Positions 38,168 to 52,378 are shown, numbered from the stretch's first letter. The stretch is DNA of 64,000 nt from Mansonella perstans (GCA_037074765.1 JBAMDO010000065.1:62001-126000), one strand, 5' to 3'. Notes: generated by a model not told the origin, from the letters alone. Numbers and translations: made by a program.

Positions 38168-39485
38168 AATTCCCACATCTCCTGCAGTAAGAGAATTTAT
38201 TAATGGCTAATTGAACCACCATTCATACATTCAATAACTGAAATTTCAATTGATTTGAAATTTGACAACGAAGCAAAAATCAGATTCAATTAACATTCAT
38301 TTGTAAACGCATAATGTGCTGTAAGTTTTTAATTTTTTTAAAGCATTTCTTTCTGACACACAGAATATTTTTTGGAATATTTAAATGTTCAAATTTTCAG
38401 CATCCCAACAATTTCTTATTGGCAAACACGTGAATCATAGATGTGAAAATTTTCCAGAACTTTAAATATCAATAGATAGAGTGAATTACAATACAAACAC
38501 GATCAAACAACAATCAATAATAATTAACTACGACTCAATGAAGTATTTTTGCCTACAATAAATTGTAAGTTATCAATGTTTATTAATTATTCAATGATTA
38601 AATGTTAATAGCACTTCCAAAGAAATGAAAATTTTCGACAAAATAAAATAAAGCAAATCAAATAAATCCTTTTTTGGCCAAAAACTTTTATTTAAAAATA
38701 TTTATCACATAACTGAAGTTTGTCTCATCAACTGTTTCACTTTATTTAATATGTTATCATTTTTCTGTTGTTTGACATTCTAATTATATCGCCAAAGTTG
38801 TCAATGAACTTTTGATTCCAGTTCTTCAATGAACTTCTCTTATCATAAAGATTGGCTTATATTCGTTGCTCTTTCATTGACCTAATCAGTTTGGTCGTAT
38901 AATTAGCTGTAAACATTAGCTATAAACATATAAACAACAACACTAATAAACATTAAAATCAGTTCTAAACTCTATTCAGCTATTAACATCAAAAAGCATG
39001 CTAGAATATTTCCGGCAATCCTGGATGAATAGAATTGAATTAAAATTGAACTATCGGTAAATATTGATATTTGTGATTGGAAAAAAAAGGAAGCACTTTG
39101 ATTTATCGAAAAACCTTATGTAACTTCATGATGCTGCGGGATGAAAAATGTGGATAGACTTTTGCCATCATCATTTGCGCAAATATCTAATATTGTAAAA
39201 TACATATGTGCAGATTAAAATTTTTTTTTTCAAATTAATTAGCTATTATAACTAGAAGGGACCACTGAAGGTGGCTAATGAAAGTAATGTTATGATGTTG
39301 CACATCTATTAATAGTATTATTCTGTATTCTATAGTAATGTTGCACATCTGTATTCTATAATTTTAGAGGTAATTTGAAAAGCTTTTTGAACTTTTTCAT
39401 TTCATGTTCACACATTTCTTGATAACATAAAATATCATTCTAAAATGCGACGTTTGATAAGTTTTGAAATGGTATGATATAAGTA

Positions 39486-39605
39486 AAAAAGCACATGCTG
39501 ATGTGATGATTACACTGTTTGAATCACATGAAAGGTGAATGCTGATATAAATGTGATAAGAAAAAAACACATGTGATATGCTGATACGGTGATTACACTG
39601 CTTAA
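39486..39605. repeat. About 80-nt degenerate direct duplication
   Basis: Elements AAAAAGCACATG, TGCTGAT and GTGATTACACTG recur in the same order about 80-100 nt apart. Adjacent 39290-39360 shows a similar event around ATGTTGCACATCT, period about 50. Confidence 0.6.
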
Positions 39606-40782
39606 GTGAGATGGAAGAATTGAAGGACTTTGTGCCGAAATCCATTTATATCGTTGCCAGATGGTGTAGTTTTGATGTATCATAGTTATTTTCCACTCAC
39701 AAGCAAAAAAAAAAAACTGAAGTTTTTATGAAATCGGACTCAGTTGAATTATGTACAGATTGTGTAAGGAATGTTGAAAATGTCGTAGAAAAAAAAGTTA
39801 CAAAAATTAATGATAGTTTGAAAGTTATTGAAATAAGTGAGATGACCTTTTTTCTTTTTTTGAACCATAATGACTGATTTGAAATAGAGAGAAGAGATTT
39901 ATGTGGAGAGAAAAGAGAGCAAAACATAAATATCTACAATTAGAATAATCATAATACAATGACACAATTCCAGATATGTGGCAAATTAAAGTATGCTGGA
40001 GTTTTTTTCCTTCCTTTAGTTTTATATGACATAACACATTTTCAGAAAAATAAGTCAACTAATCTGGAAAACTGATCAATTTTTGAAATGATGAAACCAA
40101 TCAAAAATTTATGTTTTGCAAATATTATCGTTGTTCATTCTTTGCATTAGATTAAAAAATTAGGGATAAATTTTTGAAAAGTTTTTCTAAATTTTACGTG
40201 TATCTATTTTAGATGACAGCAACAGATGACATAGATAGTATGGTTGTTCTAATTTAATCCATTCCATATATGTTAGATATACAGACAATTACACCAGGCA
40301 CATTATAAAATAAATAGAAATGTGATGCAGGAATGAATATAAATGCAACAAATTAAAATGAAATAAATTTAAAAGCAATCCATGAAATTAAAAAGAGGAA
40401 AGGAAAAGAGAAGAAGGATGAATGAATTAATATAAATCTTGCAATTTCAATGTTTTAAACTCAATCTGACCTTACTGTGTAATTTTGAAAAATATCCAAG
40501 CTGAATTCAATCTAACATTGTGCAAATTTCATTTTGTCAAAAGATTTTTAACAAATCATCCTTTATGAAACAGCTGTGTGAAACAAATGGATGTTTGTGA
40601 GCATATATGTATGTTTAGGTGAGTGTGTTGAACGTGCATGGATGTGCGTGGATGTAGATGTTTGATTTACGTCAACGTGTATAAGTTGATGGATTTAATT
40701 TGTAACAATCAAATGCTTGTAAAGCCATTATTATTCATTCGCTCATTTATGAACAAATTTAATTTTTAGAATTGTTGCAAAC

Positions 40783-40865
40783 TTTACCTGTAACCAATTA
40801 TGACTTTACAAATTAGGATTGAATTTTACCTATAACTAATCATGGCTTTACAAGCTTGGATCGAA
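40783..40865. repeat. 42-nt tandem duplication
   Basis: Two copies begin TTTACCTGTAACCAATTATG and TTTACCTATAACTAATCATG, at 40783 and 40825. Confidence 0.8.
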
Positions 40866-42977
40866 AGTATAAAATATTGGGAAATAAGATACAAGCCTAG
40901 TTACTTCTAGCAATATCAAACGCTAATAAAGGACACCTTCACTGATTTGCTGCACAAGGAAAAAAATAATAAATTTATGAATAAAACTTTCAAAACATCA
41001 TCATAATTTTAACAAAACTTTTAAAAGTGGAAAGCATTGTAAGCTTTTTTTTTAGAACGAAATTCTAGACAATTTCATTGACGACGATTAATTTATGGCT
41101 TAGCTGTATGGCTGAACTATTTAAAGTAAAAAAGGAAAATAAGAAAAAGAAAACTGAATTCTCTTAGAACTTTTAAATGAATGAGTGAATAAATAATGAA
41201 ATTAAAATAAAGTTTTAAATCTGTTCAAATACATTTGTTTTATTTATAAATTTACTTTTTTTTTTCGTACACAGAAAATAATACATCGAAATAAATAAAT
41301 AATACAACAAAGATAAAAACGAAAAAAAAGATTAAAAAGGAGAGAAATATGAAATAAGAAAAGCAATTGTAGTAGCAAATAGAAATTGCTCAATAAATAG
41401 AAAAATAAAATTTGTCAAAAAAAGATAAATTGATACATTACGATAAGAGAAAAAAATTTTACCTGCAATTAATGTATTTATTTATGCTCTGAATAATTGA
41501 ATGATAAGAGAAGAATTCACATTGCAGTTTCTAAGAGTAAATTAAAATGGAAATTTGTAAAAGTATTAATTGACATTTCATAATATAGTTCTTATATAAA
41601 GCACAATGTGTAGGCCAAAATGTGAAATATTATGGACCTAATGTTGCATCATTGGTAGTTTAATTTTTAACAAATATATCAAAGAATGGAGAAATTATTG
41701 GCGGATAGGTGTGATTTGATATATTTAGCATAGAAGAAAACAGTCTGTTATTAATCAGAAACACAAGAGAGTGTTTGATGAATGGATTTAATTATTTCAT
41801 TGTTTGAACGACATATATTGAAATGGAAATGAATCACTTCGTTCACATTTCATTGAATGTTTCACTTATATTTTATCCGAGAAAATGATAATTTTTGCAA
41901 AAATATTATTTCAATGAATTTTTTTCCTTTAATTATCATTTTTAACAACATTTAGTAAAGTAAACAAGTGAAAGTGCTGCAAATTATATAAAATCTTTTG
42001 GCACTATTACTAAGTTAATTTTGCACGCTGATAAATTAAATTACTAGGTACAGGTGTAAAAATAAATTAGAATGAAACTACTAGGAACATACGATGATAC
42101 AATCCAAGAAGATCAGCATAAAGAATTTACATATTCAAATAATTCATCAGATCTAATATGCTTACCTATTGACATGCATGAAATATTTTAGTAATGTATT
42201 CTTTGAAATTAAAAATTTAAGAATTACTCTGAAGAATTTTCGTTTTCTGATCATCAAGATAATACGACAAACAAAAAATGCAGAATTGCTATGAAAAAAA
42301 AAAAGAAAACATTTTGTAATTTTCAAAAATGGATAATTCAAATAAAATCGCAGCATTGAGTGATTGTTGTTTAAATAAAAATTCAAAAAAAAGAATTGAA
42401 ATGATGAAAGTAAGTGAATTAAACAAATTATTTATGGAAAAATTTTTACATTCCGCAAATAAAATTAATAAAGCACTATTCAAAACTCGAAAAATTCACT
42501 TTCAAAAAAAAAAACTAAATATAAAAGAGATAAAAATTGGCGATAATTTACCTGCGTTCCATTCATTCAAATCATTGAACCATTCTAATAACCAATATTG
42601 CTCTCAATTTTTTTTTTTTTTTTTTTTTTTTTGTAAGCAATGGACATAAATAAACTGTAATGATAGCAATTTTATCATCATTTATTTTTTTATTTTCATC
42701 TATGTGTTCCGTATGTGTCAATAAGATAGGCTGTACCATCCACAAATTAACTTTTCTTGTTGAATTTTGAAGAAGAAAGAAGAAAATGACTTCATTTCAA
42801 ATTAATTTTCTTATCCTCTTTTTTAGTTTGAATGAAAATTAAATCTTTTTTTCTTTTTCATTTCAGTCATTTGATTATTAACGTTTCATCTATAAAAGTT
42901 ACTTGAATATTTCTATTACATTTGTGGAAAAATGAAAAATAAATTAGAAGTTTTGACAAATTTAAAATTAAAATAAG

Positions 42978-43038
42978 TGATAAGATTGAAGTATTGCATT
43001 AATAAATATGATAAGATTGAAGTATTGCATTAATAAAA
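42978..43038. repeat. 31-nt tandem duplication, near perfect
   Basis: Two copies begin TGATAAGATTGAAGTATTGC, at 42978 and 43009, identical over about 29 nt, so the duplication is recent. Confidence 0.92.
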
Positions 43039-43978
43039 ACAATTAAAGGATACGATTGCTATTAGGAAAATGTAATTTGTTGTCGATTTAATTGACAGAG
43101 ATTTCTTTGCTTCTTTTATCAGAAAATCCATCAAAAAAAATGTCCGCACTATTCGATATTACCAATCAGCATTTTGATAAATTCAAAACTAATTAATGTC
43201 TGGTAAAACTACTATTAATCAATGCTAGGCGAATTTTGTTAAATGACAGAATTTTGGATAGTTTATAAAATAATTCCAGATTTTTTAACGTCATAAATCC
43301 CACAATGTATTCATTTATTTGTTGCGAATTTGATTTTCTGATCATTCGCCAATAACTGGTGCTATCAACATGTAAATTTATACAAATGTTTTGAGAAAAT
43401 TAGATAAAAATGAAGCGAATTTTTGACAATGCAATGAAGGCGAATTAATTGCTAGAGATTTTGCTTCACGAAAAAATACACGAACATTCATTCAACCATT
43501 TTAGCTCACTAAAATCCAACAAATCATGATTTCGGAAGTTAGAGAGAAACCCCGTGAGAGACCAAGAAACCCCAGAGAGACCAAGGCGGGAAAAAAGATT
43601 AAAACAAATCCCCACACACACCTTAGAGTTCTTATAGCTATCGATGTAACGAATTCAAAACGGCTTCTATTGTCATGCAAAAAATCTAAGAAAAAAGAAG
43701 AAACTAATAAATCTACCCGTTACAGCCAATATTGAGCATACATTATACTTCATATAAAATTTAATCTATCATTGCAAAACAAACAATAAATGATCATAGA
43801 ACAGAATAAATAAATAAAGAACACTTTGAAATCTGATGATAAATCTACAAACGAAGCAATAATCATTTTTTACAATAAAAACGAGAAAAATGGTATCTAT
43901 GCATAGCATCGAATTAGCATATTTCAATTTACACAAAATGAAATACACGTCTTTTCGACAAATTAATTTGTATCATAA

Positions 43979-46900
43979 TCATGTGATATACAAGAACATG
44001 TTCAGATCGCTTGAATCTCGAGCAATGAATCCGTTTTCAATCAACCATTCTAGCTGGAAATGTAAGCAAATTAAAAAATATTTTTTGAAATAATGGATAG
44101 TAGTACAGTAATGAATAACAGTATAATAATGAGCAGTAATATATAATGAATAGTAGTACAGTAATAGTATATTAGAGTATATAGTATAGTATATAGTATA
44201 TAGTATAGTGTAGTGTAGTATAGTATAGTAATGGTATAGTATATTAATAGTATAGTATAGCATAGAATATATAGTATATAGTGATTAGTATTAGTAATAG
44301 CATAGTATAGCAGTAGCACAGTATAGTATCAGTATAGCAATTAGTATAGTATAGTATAGTAATAGCAATTTTCTATTCATTTCAGAGCAATATAAATATG
44401 ACAATTAATGCAGCCTTTTAGAAATTATCCTTATCTTTTTTAACTTATTTACTAAAATAAAAAATTGCTGCCATGGAATTTTTCGAAATCTGAGAACTAA
44501 GTTTTGAAAAATCACCTGTTCCTTTATCATCCTTTTCGGTGGCAAAAACATATGTTTCAATAATTCGATCAATTCGGTTTGTAGTTGCGCACTTTGACAA
44601 CGTTTTCGAACTTTCATAATCTATGAGAAAGTATAAAATCAACTAACTTTCATAGAATAAGACCAAATAAAAAAACTGGCAATTTGTAAAAACTAAATTA
44701 TATAACATAAATTATGAAACAAAACTATGAAATTTCATTAGCCAATCAATTCGCTATAACCTTCATGAGCTCAAGAAATTTCAATCTAGACAATCTAATG
44801 TTTCATCATTCAGATAAGTTCAGGTCCTTCATTCACACCATAATCCAATATAACTTTAAGTTTTGAGATCCTTCATCAAAACTAAAATTTTATAGTGACG
44901 TCATTAACTAATGCATTCATGAATATTATTTATAACTTAAACTTCCTGATCGTGCACTATTCTTACCATTTCTAAAGTTCATTGAATAATCTTCATGATT
45001 TAAGAAATTCAATCTAAACGATCTAGTGTTTCGTGATTCAGATCTTTTCATAAATTATGATCGCTTTCAACATTTATCCAATACTTTTTCAATTCTATGC
45101 ACAAATAAATAGAATGATGATCAATAAGTTGAGCTACTGAAAAATAAAAAACACTTTCAAACCGTACTTTGACAATAGCTTCTTGCACACGTAAAATACG
45201 CAAAGCGATGATATCATCATGTTCCTCCTGTACGTTTGTCTCCATTGACAATTGTAAACGACCAATTAAATTGATTCGACCACGGTTCTGTTCTCTACCA
45301 TTCTGAAAAACATATTGTTTCACCACTTCTTTTTCAAAAAATTCATGTAAAAGTAAGAAATAAATTCTACCAATTTACCAAAGTTTTTTTATGAGTTAAA
45401 TAAAACTAATGCCTTCAAACACAAAAAGCGTATGTAAATTTTTTAAAAAAAAGGTTAATAAAACATTGTAAAAACAGGTATACCAAAAATGGTAACATCA
45501 AGGCACATATGTAGCGCGTTATAATGCCTAAGTAAGAAGAGATGAAAGAATCCGAATAACCCTTGAGCAGTCACATCTCAAGCACACCAAACTAATATGA
45601 AGCTGCAGTCCCACATAAATGCAATACGACATTATAACATTATACAAATGAAATGAATATGGAACTAATCATTTTCGGAAAAAAAAGCATAAATAAATAT
45701 TTAAGAGCAATTGTTTTAAGAATAAACGATGAATACAAATTTCTATTTTGTTATATCTAGCAAATGAATTTGAAAATTCCGTCATATATATTTCTGATTA
45801 TATATTGATTACGTATTTGTATATATATGTATATTTGGTACGTACTTTAACAACTGTAAATTGTTGATTAATCCAAAACAACGTTGAATCGTTGAAGTCA
45901 CGTGAATTCAAAGTTACGCAATTTGTACAAAGCACCTGATGCCGCATTTTCGGGAATGCCACAAGAGACTGTAAAGCATTGCAATAAAAATGCTAAGATA
46001 TGACCTGAACTGATTCAAAAATAAGTAAATAAGACTTTGTTCAATAAAGTTTAGCATGTATTATGGATGGAAAAAATTCATATTTAATCCTGAAAATTCG
46101 TAGAAAACTTACGTATAATGTTCTCACAAGTTCCGGAGCAGAGAGCTGCGTAGCAGTGCGCAAACATTCGAAAGAAAGTTGCTCATGTGGACGATCATTC
46201 CAACAGTACAGCACCGAAAGTTGTAAAGTAGTTACATCCAAATCAAACTTCCCCATCTTATTCGTAAAAACTATCTTAAAAATAAAATGAAGTTGGTATT
46301 TTAAGAATGCATCATTAAGTGAGATTATGAAAAAAAATTGAAAAGTAATGAATATAATACCGTGCCATGCGACCAGTGATGGTGCCATTGTAATTTTCGC
46401 CCCGAGTGCTGTTTCCGATAGAAATCCTCAATCTCAGGGATAAAATCTTCCAATTCACGAGGCATCTGTACTTGTGTACGATCAGCTGCACCACGTGACC
46501 ATGCACCAGCGTTCAAAATTTTGATTGAGAATGAATCTATATTTAAGAACTTAAAAGTTCCTAGAAATGTACGACGGAACAGTAAATCGAACAATGATTG
46601 AAAGATACTACCATCAATACCGTTCAATAGATAAAGGACGCTTAACTAACGGTTTTACGGTTCATTCCACATTTACAAATGATGAATTTCAGATCAAGGA
46701 ATTTTTTGTACTTATCACAATAGATTCGTGAGGTAGGCGTCATTAAAAAACTGAACTTACATAAATCAAATGAAATATAGAGACAATGGAAAATTAAGAG
46801 AAATTATTACCCGCAATACAATTGTTATTTGATGCAATCGAACTTTTGAAAGCGTTATTCAAATCCTTATTCACTTCAATATCTTGCAACATACGGAATA

Positions 46901-49900
46901 ATTTTGTTAAATAATCGGCCGGCATCCCCACTTCTCTCATTCTGTAGCAAGCACCAGATAACATCGATCAATTTATTAATTTAAACCAAACTACCAGTCA
47001 TCGTTTAAATAACTTTGCTCCGTTTTCATGCGTTTTATTTAAATAACACTGATAATTGCACCTAGTGACAAAAATGATACTTTTAGAAGCAGACAAAGAT
47101 GCAATACGTATCACACCTAGAAATTCGCCATCTGCAATGGAGAGTTAAACAGAACCTTGTGATCATTTGTTCTTCTTTTTCTTGATCTGCACTTAATTCA
47201 AGTATTAATCGTCGAGTGAGATGCGCCTTGTAAAATCGCATAAATACATCCTTATTTTGTACATATTTTAATACCAGCAGCTGAAAAAGTACAAATCATT
47301 TTACAAGAAGGATCTGTAATAAGTTATAGATTTGCTCCTGTCACAAGATAACATGAAAATCGTACCACATCATTTAATTTGGCATCAATCTCTTCTGAAC
47401 TGAGACGTTTCGAAAGATTCGTTTTCCTCAAAATGAGATCTGTGAAATTTGCTAGTAATTCTGGGCATCTTGATTCCGCCTGCATCCGACCAGCACTAAA
47501 AAAATTTACAAACAAGTTTTAGGATTTTTAAAAATTCAAGAATGTAGAACAACTTCGACAGATGATAACCGAAAGAGAAGGAAAAAAGAAAGCAATGAAA
47601 CGACAAATACTTAAATTCTCAAGTCACAAATATGTGATGAAGAGCAGAGAAGAGGAGAAACAAGTTTATAATTAATAAAATTATCAGATTTGGCAAAATT
47701 ATTGTAGACTGTCAAAAGAATGCAAGTAGGACTCCAAATTCCAATGTTTGGAGCAGTCTCGATTTATAAGCGTAAATAAATTTCTCGACAAATGCCCAAA
47801 GATAAAAATAGTAAAATTATTTTGCACATTAAGAAGAGAAAAAACGAACGTTTTTCCTTTGAAACTCGTAATTTCCAATTTAAAAATGCAAGTATCGTTC
47901 ACAACATCCTGAAAAGCTTTGTCTCGTGTTGTTAAAAAACGCGGATCATCATAAAATGCGTCTGCAACAAGAAGACTGAATTTTGAAAACATCGATAACA
48001 ACTGTTCCACATATTTTTCTGGATCCTGAAACAAAAGAATGTCGTTAATTTTTGTAAATCTGAGTGCAACTACATTCTATGCAATTTAGATAGATTTCAA
48101 TACTGCATAATCTAAAACTATAATCCCTTAAATTTCAAAGAAATAAAAGAACGAATTATCATGAAACAAACTGTGGTTATAGTATCCGCGTTTGCTCGCA
48201 TATCGTTCAGAGCTTCGGTTCTGATGAACATATCCAAATACTTCAGGACAGCATCAATACCATCTGATGTTCGATTGATTAACCGATACAACATTCTCAA
48301 TTCTAAAAAGCAAATCCTTGTTAGTTTTATCAATACCAAATGAATAACGTTTTTAAAACAAGTTCGGATAAATTGTTTAAGAATAAATTAAAAGATAAGT
48401 GATACCATGTGCATATCTTTTTTTTTCATAACCTATGATGATTTTATATTGAGATATCAATGAAGAAAAAATCCTCTTATGTCAGAAGCATGCCACAACA
48501 ATAAGATGCAAGATAAGCCAACAAATCAATTGATACTAAAGATAATCAATAAAAAGCAGAAAATCTCACTCTCAATTTGTCCTTCACTGATAAGCGCTGA
48601 ACATTCAGCTAGAATTTGTTCTTGAAATTGAATGACAAGTACTTTAACACAACGTTCCACCAGCTAAATAGCCCACATGATTCAAAGATATTGAAAAGAT
48701 ATGAAAATTCAATAAGTTATTCTACTATAATAAAGAAAAAAATGAACAAGCACACAAAGATTATGAACCTTTTCTACGGAATCCGTCGTGCTTTCCAAAT
48801 AACGCCTTCCACGAGCTTCTTCTTCACTTAGTTTTGAATCCGCATATATCATATAACTTTGGACGCCATCCGATGCCAGAACCTTTTAGAGTGAAGAAAG
48901 TTAACAATTCGGTCATCCTTTATTCCATATTCCTCAGTTTGTTCTTTAAAAGTCACAAAATTCTAAAAAACAAATTATAAAAAAAAGTACCTGAGAAGCA
49001 CGGGATTTGTAAAATCTTTCCATATCATCGATATACGCTCGTTCAAAATTATCTTTGTAAATTGCCAAATTATCTTCAGTACTTAGGTTCAACGATACTG
49101 AAATTGAACTCATTTTAAAACATATTGCACCAAACAGAAATAACTTACGGACACAACTATTATAATGAAGAAGATAAAGATGAGGAATGATTAATTTCAA
49201 ACACCAAAAAAAAAGTAAGAAAGTGAATTCACCGTATGACTGTCGAACACCAATAACAAGTTGAGGGTCGAAAGCTTCACCATTTCGTTCCAGTTCAACT
49301 AAACGCATTGCTGCATTTTGTAGCTTATGCTTTATAGTAGCGAAAATCGTTTTACCCCAATCATTCAACATAATCTATGAAATAAAAACAAATGTGGAAA
49401 TACAAATATCACAGGATTTATAGTGTTCTTGCGATATGAAAATAAGTAAAACAGATATCCTATGAAACTCCATATAGCTAATCATGATTGTATGTGGTAT
49501 CTCAGCATATTAGCAAATCCAGCGTCATCTATATCATTTTTAAAAATATGACCATATAATAGGCGTATCATCTATCTACACAGCAAAATAAGGAGTACTA
49601 ATTGAGTGCCGAAAATAATTGTGCTTGTGGGAAGCTAAAATATTTTACTAACTGAACTTTGGATTTTGCCTTTTTGTCATCAAGTAACTCCGACAATAGA
49701 AAATTATTTTAAAAAAAAACATTTAAAATAAAACCATCACTCATCTTTGGACCCGGCGTTTTGCACAACAAAATTGCGCAGGAAAAAATTTTAAAAAAAA
49801 CACGTAAAGAATATTTTCTTCTATGAAAATTATTCCAATATATCAGAACCAGTTAAGATGAAAACAGCATTTCACGCTAATGTCAAATTTTGTTGAATTT

Positions 49901-51549
49901 AATTTTGCACTTCCGCCTCCAACTCTTATTAACAGATCTATGTTTTGTACAAAAAATTAACATACCGACGAAACTAATACGCTTGCTTCTTTTACAGAAC
50001 TTTTTGGTTTCAATACCAAATTTTTCTGTTCCGAAATATAAGAAAATGGCTTTGGGAGATATTCCGTTTGTGTATAGAATTTTGTCCATTCTGAGATATA
50101 AACTCTTAAAATTGCATTTTCTTCTTCATGTTGCATTATACGCTGCAAGAAAAATTTTCAATTTATTCTATTCATTTACTATCTGTGTAATAAAAAACTT
50201 CCATTAATACTTTCATTAATCTCATTTAGAAATATATCATAAATTAAAATTTAGAATGGCTTTTTTCTTCTAGTTTTATAATTTATGAATGGCTCACTTT
50301 TTCAGCTGCAACAATATAACGATGTACTTCCTCTTCTAATTCTTTGCGAACCATATCACCACCTCCTTCGATCCACGCACATATACGATGAACGATGGCA
50401 AATAATTCCTGCCACTGTACTTTGCTTACACCCTGAATAAATAGACTTATCAAGATACAATAGGACAAAGATGGCTAACTGAAGAGTGGAGAGATTGGAA
50501 ATAGGTAGATAAATACATAAATAATATATATATATATATATAATATAATATTTTTAATATGAAAATCATTAATACGACCATAAACGATAGGGTTGTCTGT
50601 TTCATTTTTATTACAAATTTTGACAAAAATATCCATCAAAACTCCTTCTCTAAAGAACAGTATTTGAAATGAAAGAGCTAAATAATATAAGTGATCGAAA
50701 ATCTGAAGAAGGAGATTTTTGATGAGCAAAAGTGACAATAAGTTTGTTTTCATTTTCATCATTTCCTTTCATATTCGAAGGCCATACTTCTTTAACAGTT
50801 CGTCAAACTAACTCATAGTTTCATAACAAGGTTTCCTAAGCTCAAGTTAGGTTTCAAAATAAGTGTTTTAAAATGGATATCTTGTTCAGTTGCATAAACA
50901 TAAACAATGATTATACAGGACAGAATTAAGGTTTGAATTACATCTATATTACTTCCATAATGTCTTAGGTTTTTATCATTCGAAATGGTTTTATGTCCTA
51001 AAAGAGAATACGACAAATTAGAAAACATACCCTTTGATTCAACAATGATACCACTGTACTTTTTGCTTCTGTCCATTCTTTGTCGAAATCCACTGGATTA
51101 GCCGGACCCTAAAAAACGATGCGTTGAATTTAAATGCATAAGAAGTAAAGACATGAAGTGAAGACACTAATGCATGCTTCGAATTTGAATATCAAATAGT
51201 AATTCAGTGAATTCGTAAAATTCAAAGAAAACTTTTTTCTCTATATATGAGATTAACATTAGAAATCAGCCATATTTTCGTTCGTATAAGTGATTCAACA
51301 AACGCAAACTACTAACCACTTCCATTATTTTGAAGGATAACTTTGTATTCTTTAAGCACTATCAAATTCTTCATCTCTATGACTTAGTATTTCTGCATAT
51401 TTTTTTCTTTTTTTCGAAAAACTACTCGAAAATATATCTCGGAAGAGAAGGTAGAAATATTTGTTAAAATTTTATTCAAAATTTTTGAAATAAAATCTGT
51501 GCAGTGAAATTTTTAAAATAGAAATCAAAAATAAACTTACTCGTAACAT
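43979..51549 (-). CDS. cul-5: Cullin-5, scaffold of CRL5 ubiquitin ligases
   Basis: Exons: 51541-51549, 51031-51108, 50298-50432, 49966-50142, 49233-49374, 48991-49097, 48769-48882, 48570-48663, 48172-48302, 47850-48025, 47366-47495, 47156-47280, 46811-46941, 46361-46536, 46113-46274, 45846-45968, 45168-45302, 44516-44620, 43979-44053. They total 2325 nt (774 aa; human CUL5 is 780). Similarity to CUL5 runs the full length: LNQRGVSKVQWQELF and AILRVYISEWTKFYTQ (cullin repeat 1), DPRFLTTRDKAFQDVVND, SRCPELLANFTDLILRKTNL, VFMRFYKAHLTRRLIL (start of the cullin-homology domain), IKILNAGAWSRGAADRTQ, KLQWHHHWSHGT, and a winged-helix end EWLIENGFIARDSSDLNMF. The neddylation site is IMKVRKR with Lys718. 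CUL-5 bridges elongin/SOCS-box receptors to an RBX2-type RING protein. The three-codon first exon is the weakest part of the model: phase and the GTAAGT donor fit, but no other evidence fixes it. Confidence 0.96.
44100..44365. repeat. ATAGT-type pentanucleotide satellite in last cul-5 intron
   Basis: About 265 bp consist of reiterated AGTAT/ATAGT with TAATAG and AGCAGT interruptions. It starts less than 50 bp from the last cul-5 exon and fills over half of the intron 44054-44515. Confidence 0.92.
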
Positions 51550-52065
51550 TTTTGCTCACATATAATTCTTGTACAAACAGTTTTCTATATCAAATAATGA
51601 AAATAATGGCACATCACTACAATTGCGATTCTAAAAATGCGATCTGAAAATGTTACACTATCATTTAACATATTAAAAATATGAACAGTTTGTATACAGC
51701 AATATAAGATACAGGCACATTTTAAATATAATATTTGAAAATTTTTCAATTTAATTTAAAAATATGTTAAGGTGTGAAAAAGTTCACTTACGCATGCTTC
51801 AATTGCAAATATTAAAAAGTAATTGAATGAATCTGTAAATAAATTTTTCCGTTGAAAATTCAAATAATTTTGTTTACAATCAAAGTGTACCAAAATTATT
51901 TGAAATATTCTGTGTAAAAAAAAAAAAAAAATTATTTCAATTCTTTTGATCCATTCCAATTTTCATCTATTGTTAAGATAAATGTAAAATTAAAAGAAAG
52001 AACAAAAATAGTAGTAATTCATTAAATTATTTCACAAAAAATCTATGAAAAAAAATTCTATTAAA

Positions 52066-52143
52066 TATGGAAGACGTGAAATACGTGTTAAACGTTTAAA
52101 AAATTTTCACGTTTTCAATGTTTTAAACGTAAAAATTCACGTA
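52066..52143. promoter_or_regulatory. ACGT-core cluster upstream of cul-5
   Basis: Six ACGT cores occur in about 75 bp, including ACGTGAAATACGTG on one side and TTCACGTTTTC on the other (inverted arrangement), plus the palindrome TTAAACGTTTAA. It lies about 520 bp upstream of the cul-5 start. It shares TATGGAAGACGTG with the repeat upstream of NOP53. Regulatory role is inferred only from composition and position. Confidence 0.35.
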
Positions 52144-52378
52144 AAAAGTAGAAATTGGTAAACAAATTAACATTAACCACAGGTCAGTACAAAGCATATC
52201 GTTCAATAAATGATACAAATACCCGACAATTCTCCTCTATCTAATAAATCATACAATACCGACAATTCTCCTGCATCTTTGCCTCGCTACTCTGTTATTT
52301 TCTTAGTTTCTTTCAATCTCTCTTCCATTAGATAATTCTTATCAATCTTTTCCATCTATTTCTCTTAATTTCAATTTA

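Larger units (their letters stand above)
38168..43978. other. Intergenic region between cul-5 and the PLB-like gene
   Basis: 5.8 kb of AT-rich DNA with several independent small tandem duplications (39290-39360, 39486-39605, 40783-40865, 42978-43038) and a poly-T run at about 42609-42631. A plus-strand 106-codon frame at 42329-42649 is Lys/Asn-rich and has no visible domain or splice context, so it was not accepted. Confidence 0.6.

Noticed and set aside
42329..42649. 106-codon plus-strand open frame
   Set aside because: Lys/Asn-rich sequence from AT-rich DNA ending in poly-Phe from a poly-T run. No recognisable motif.
43979..44319. Minus-strand frames rich in Tyr/Ile/Leu over the last cul-5 intron
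   Set aside because: They are translations of the ATAGT satellite; only the final 25 codons (43979-44053) are the cul-5 exon.
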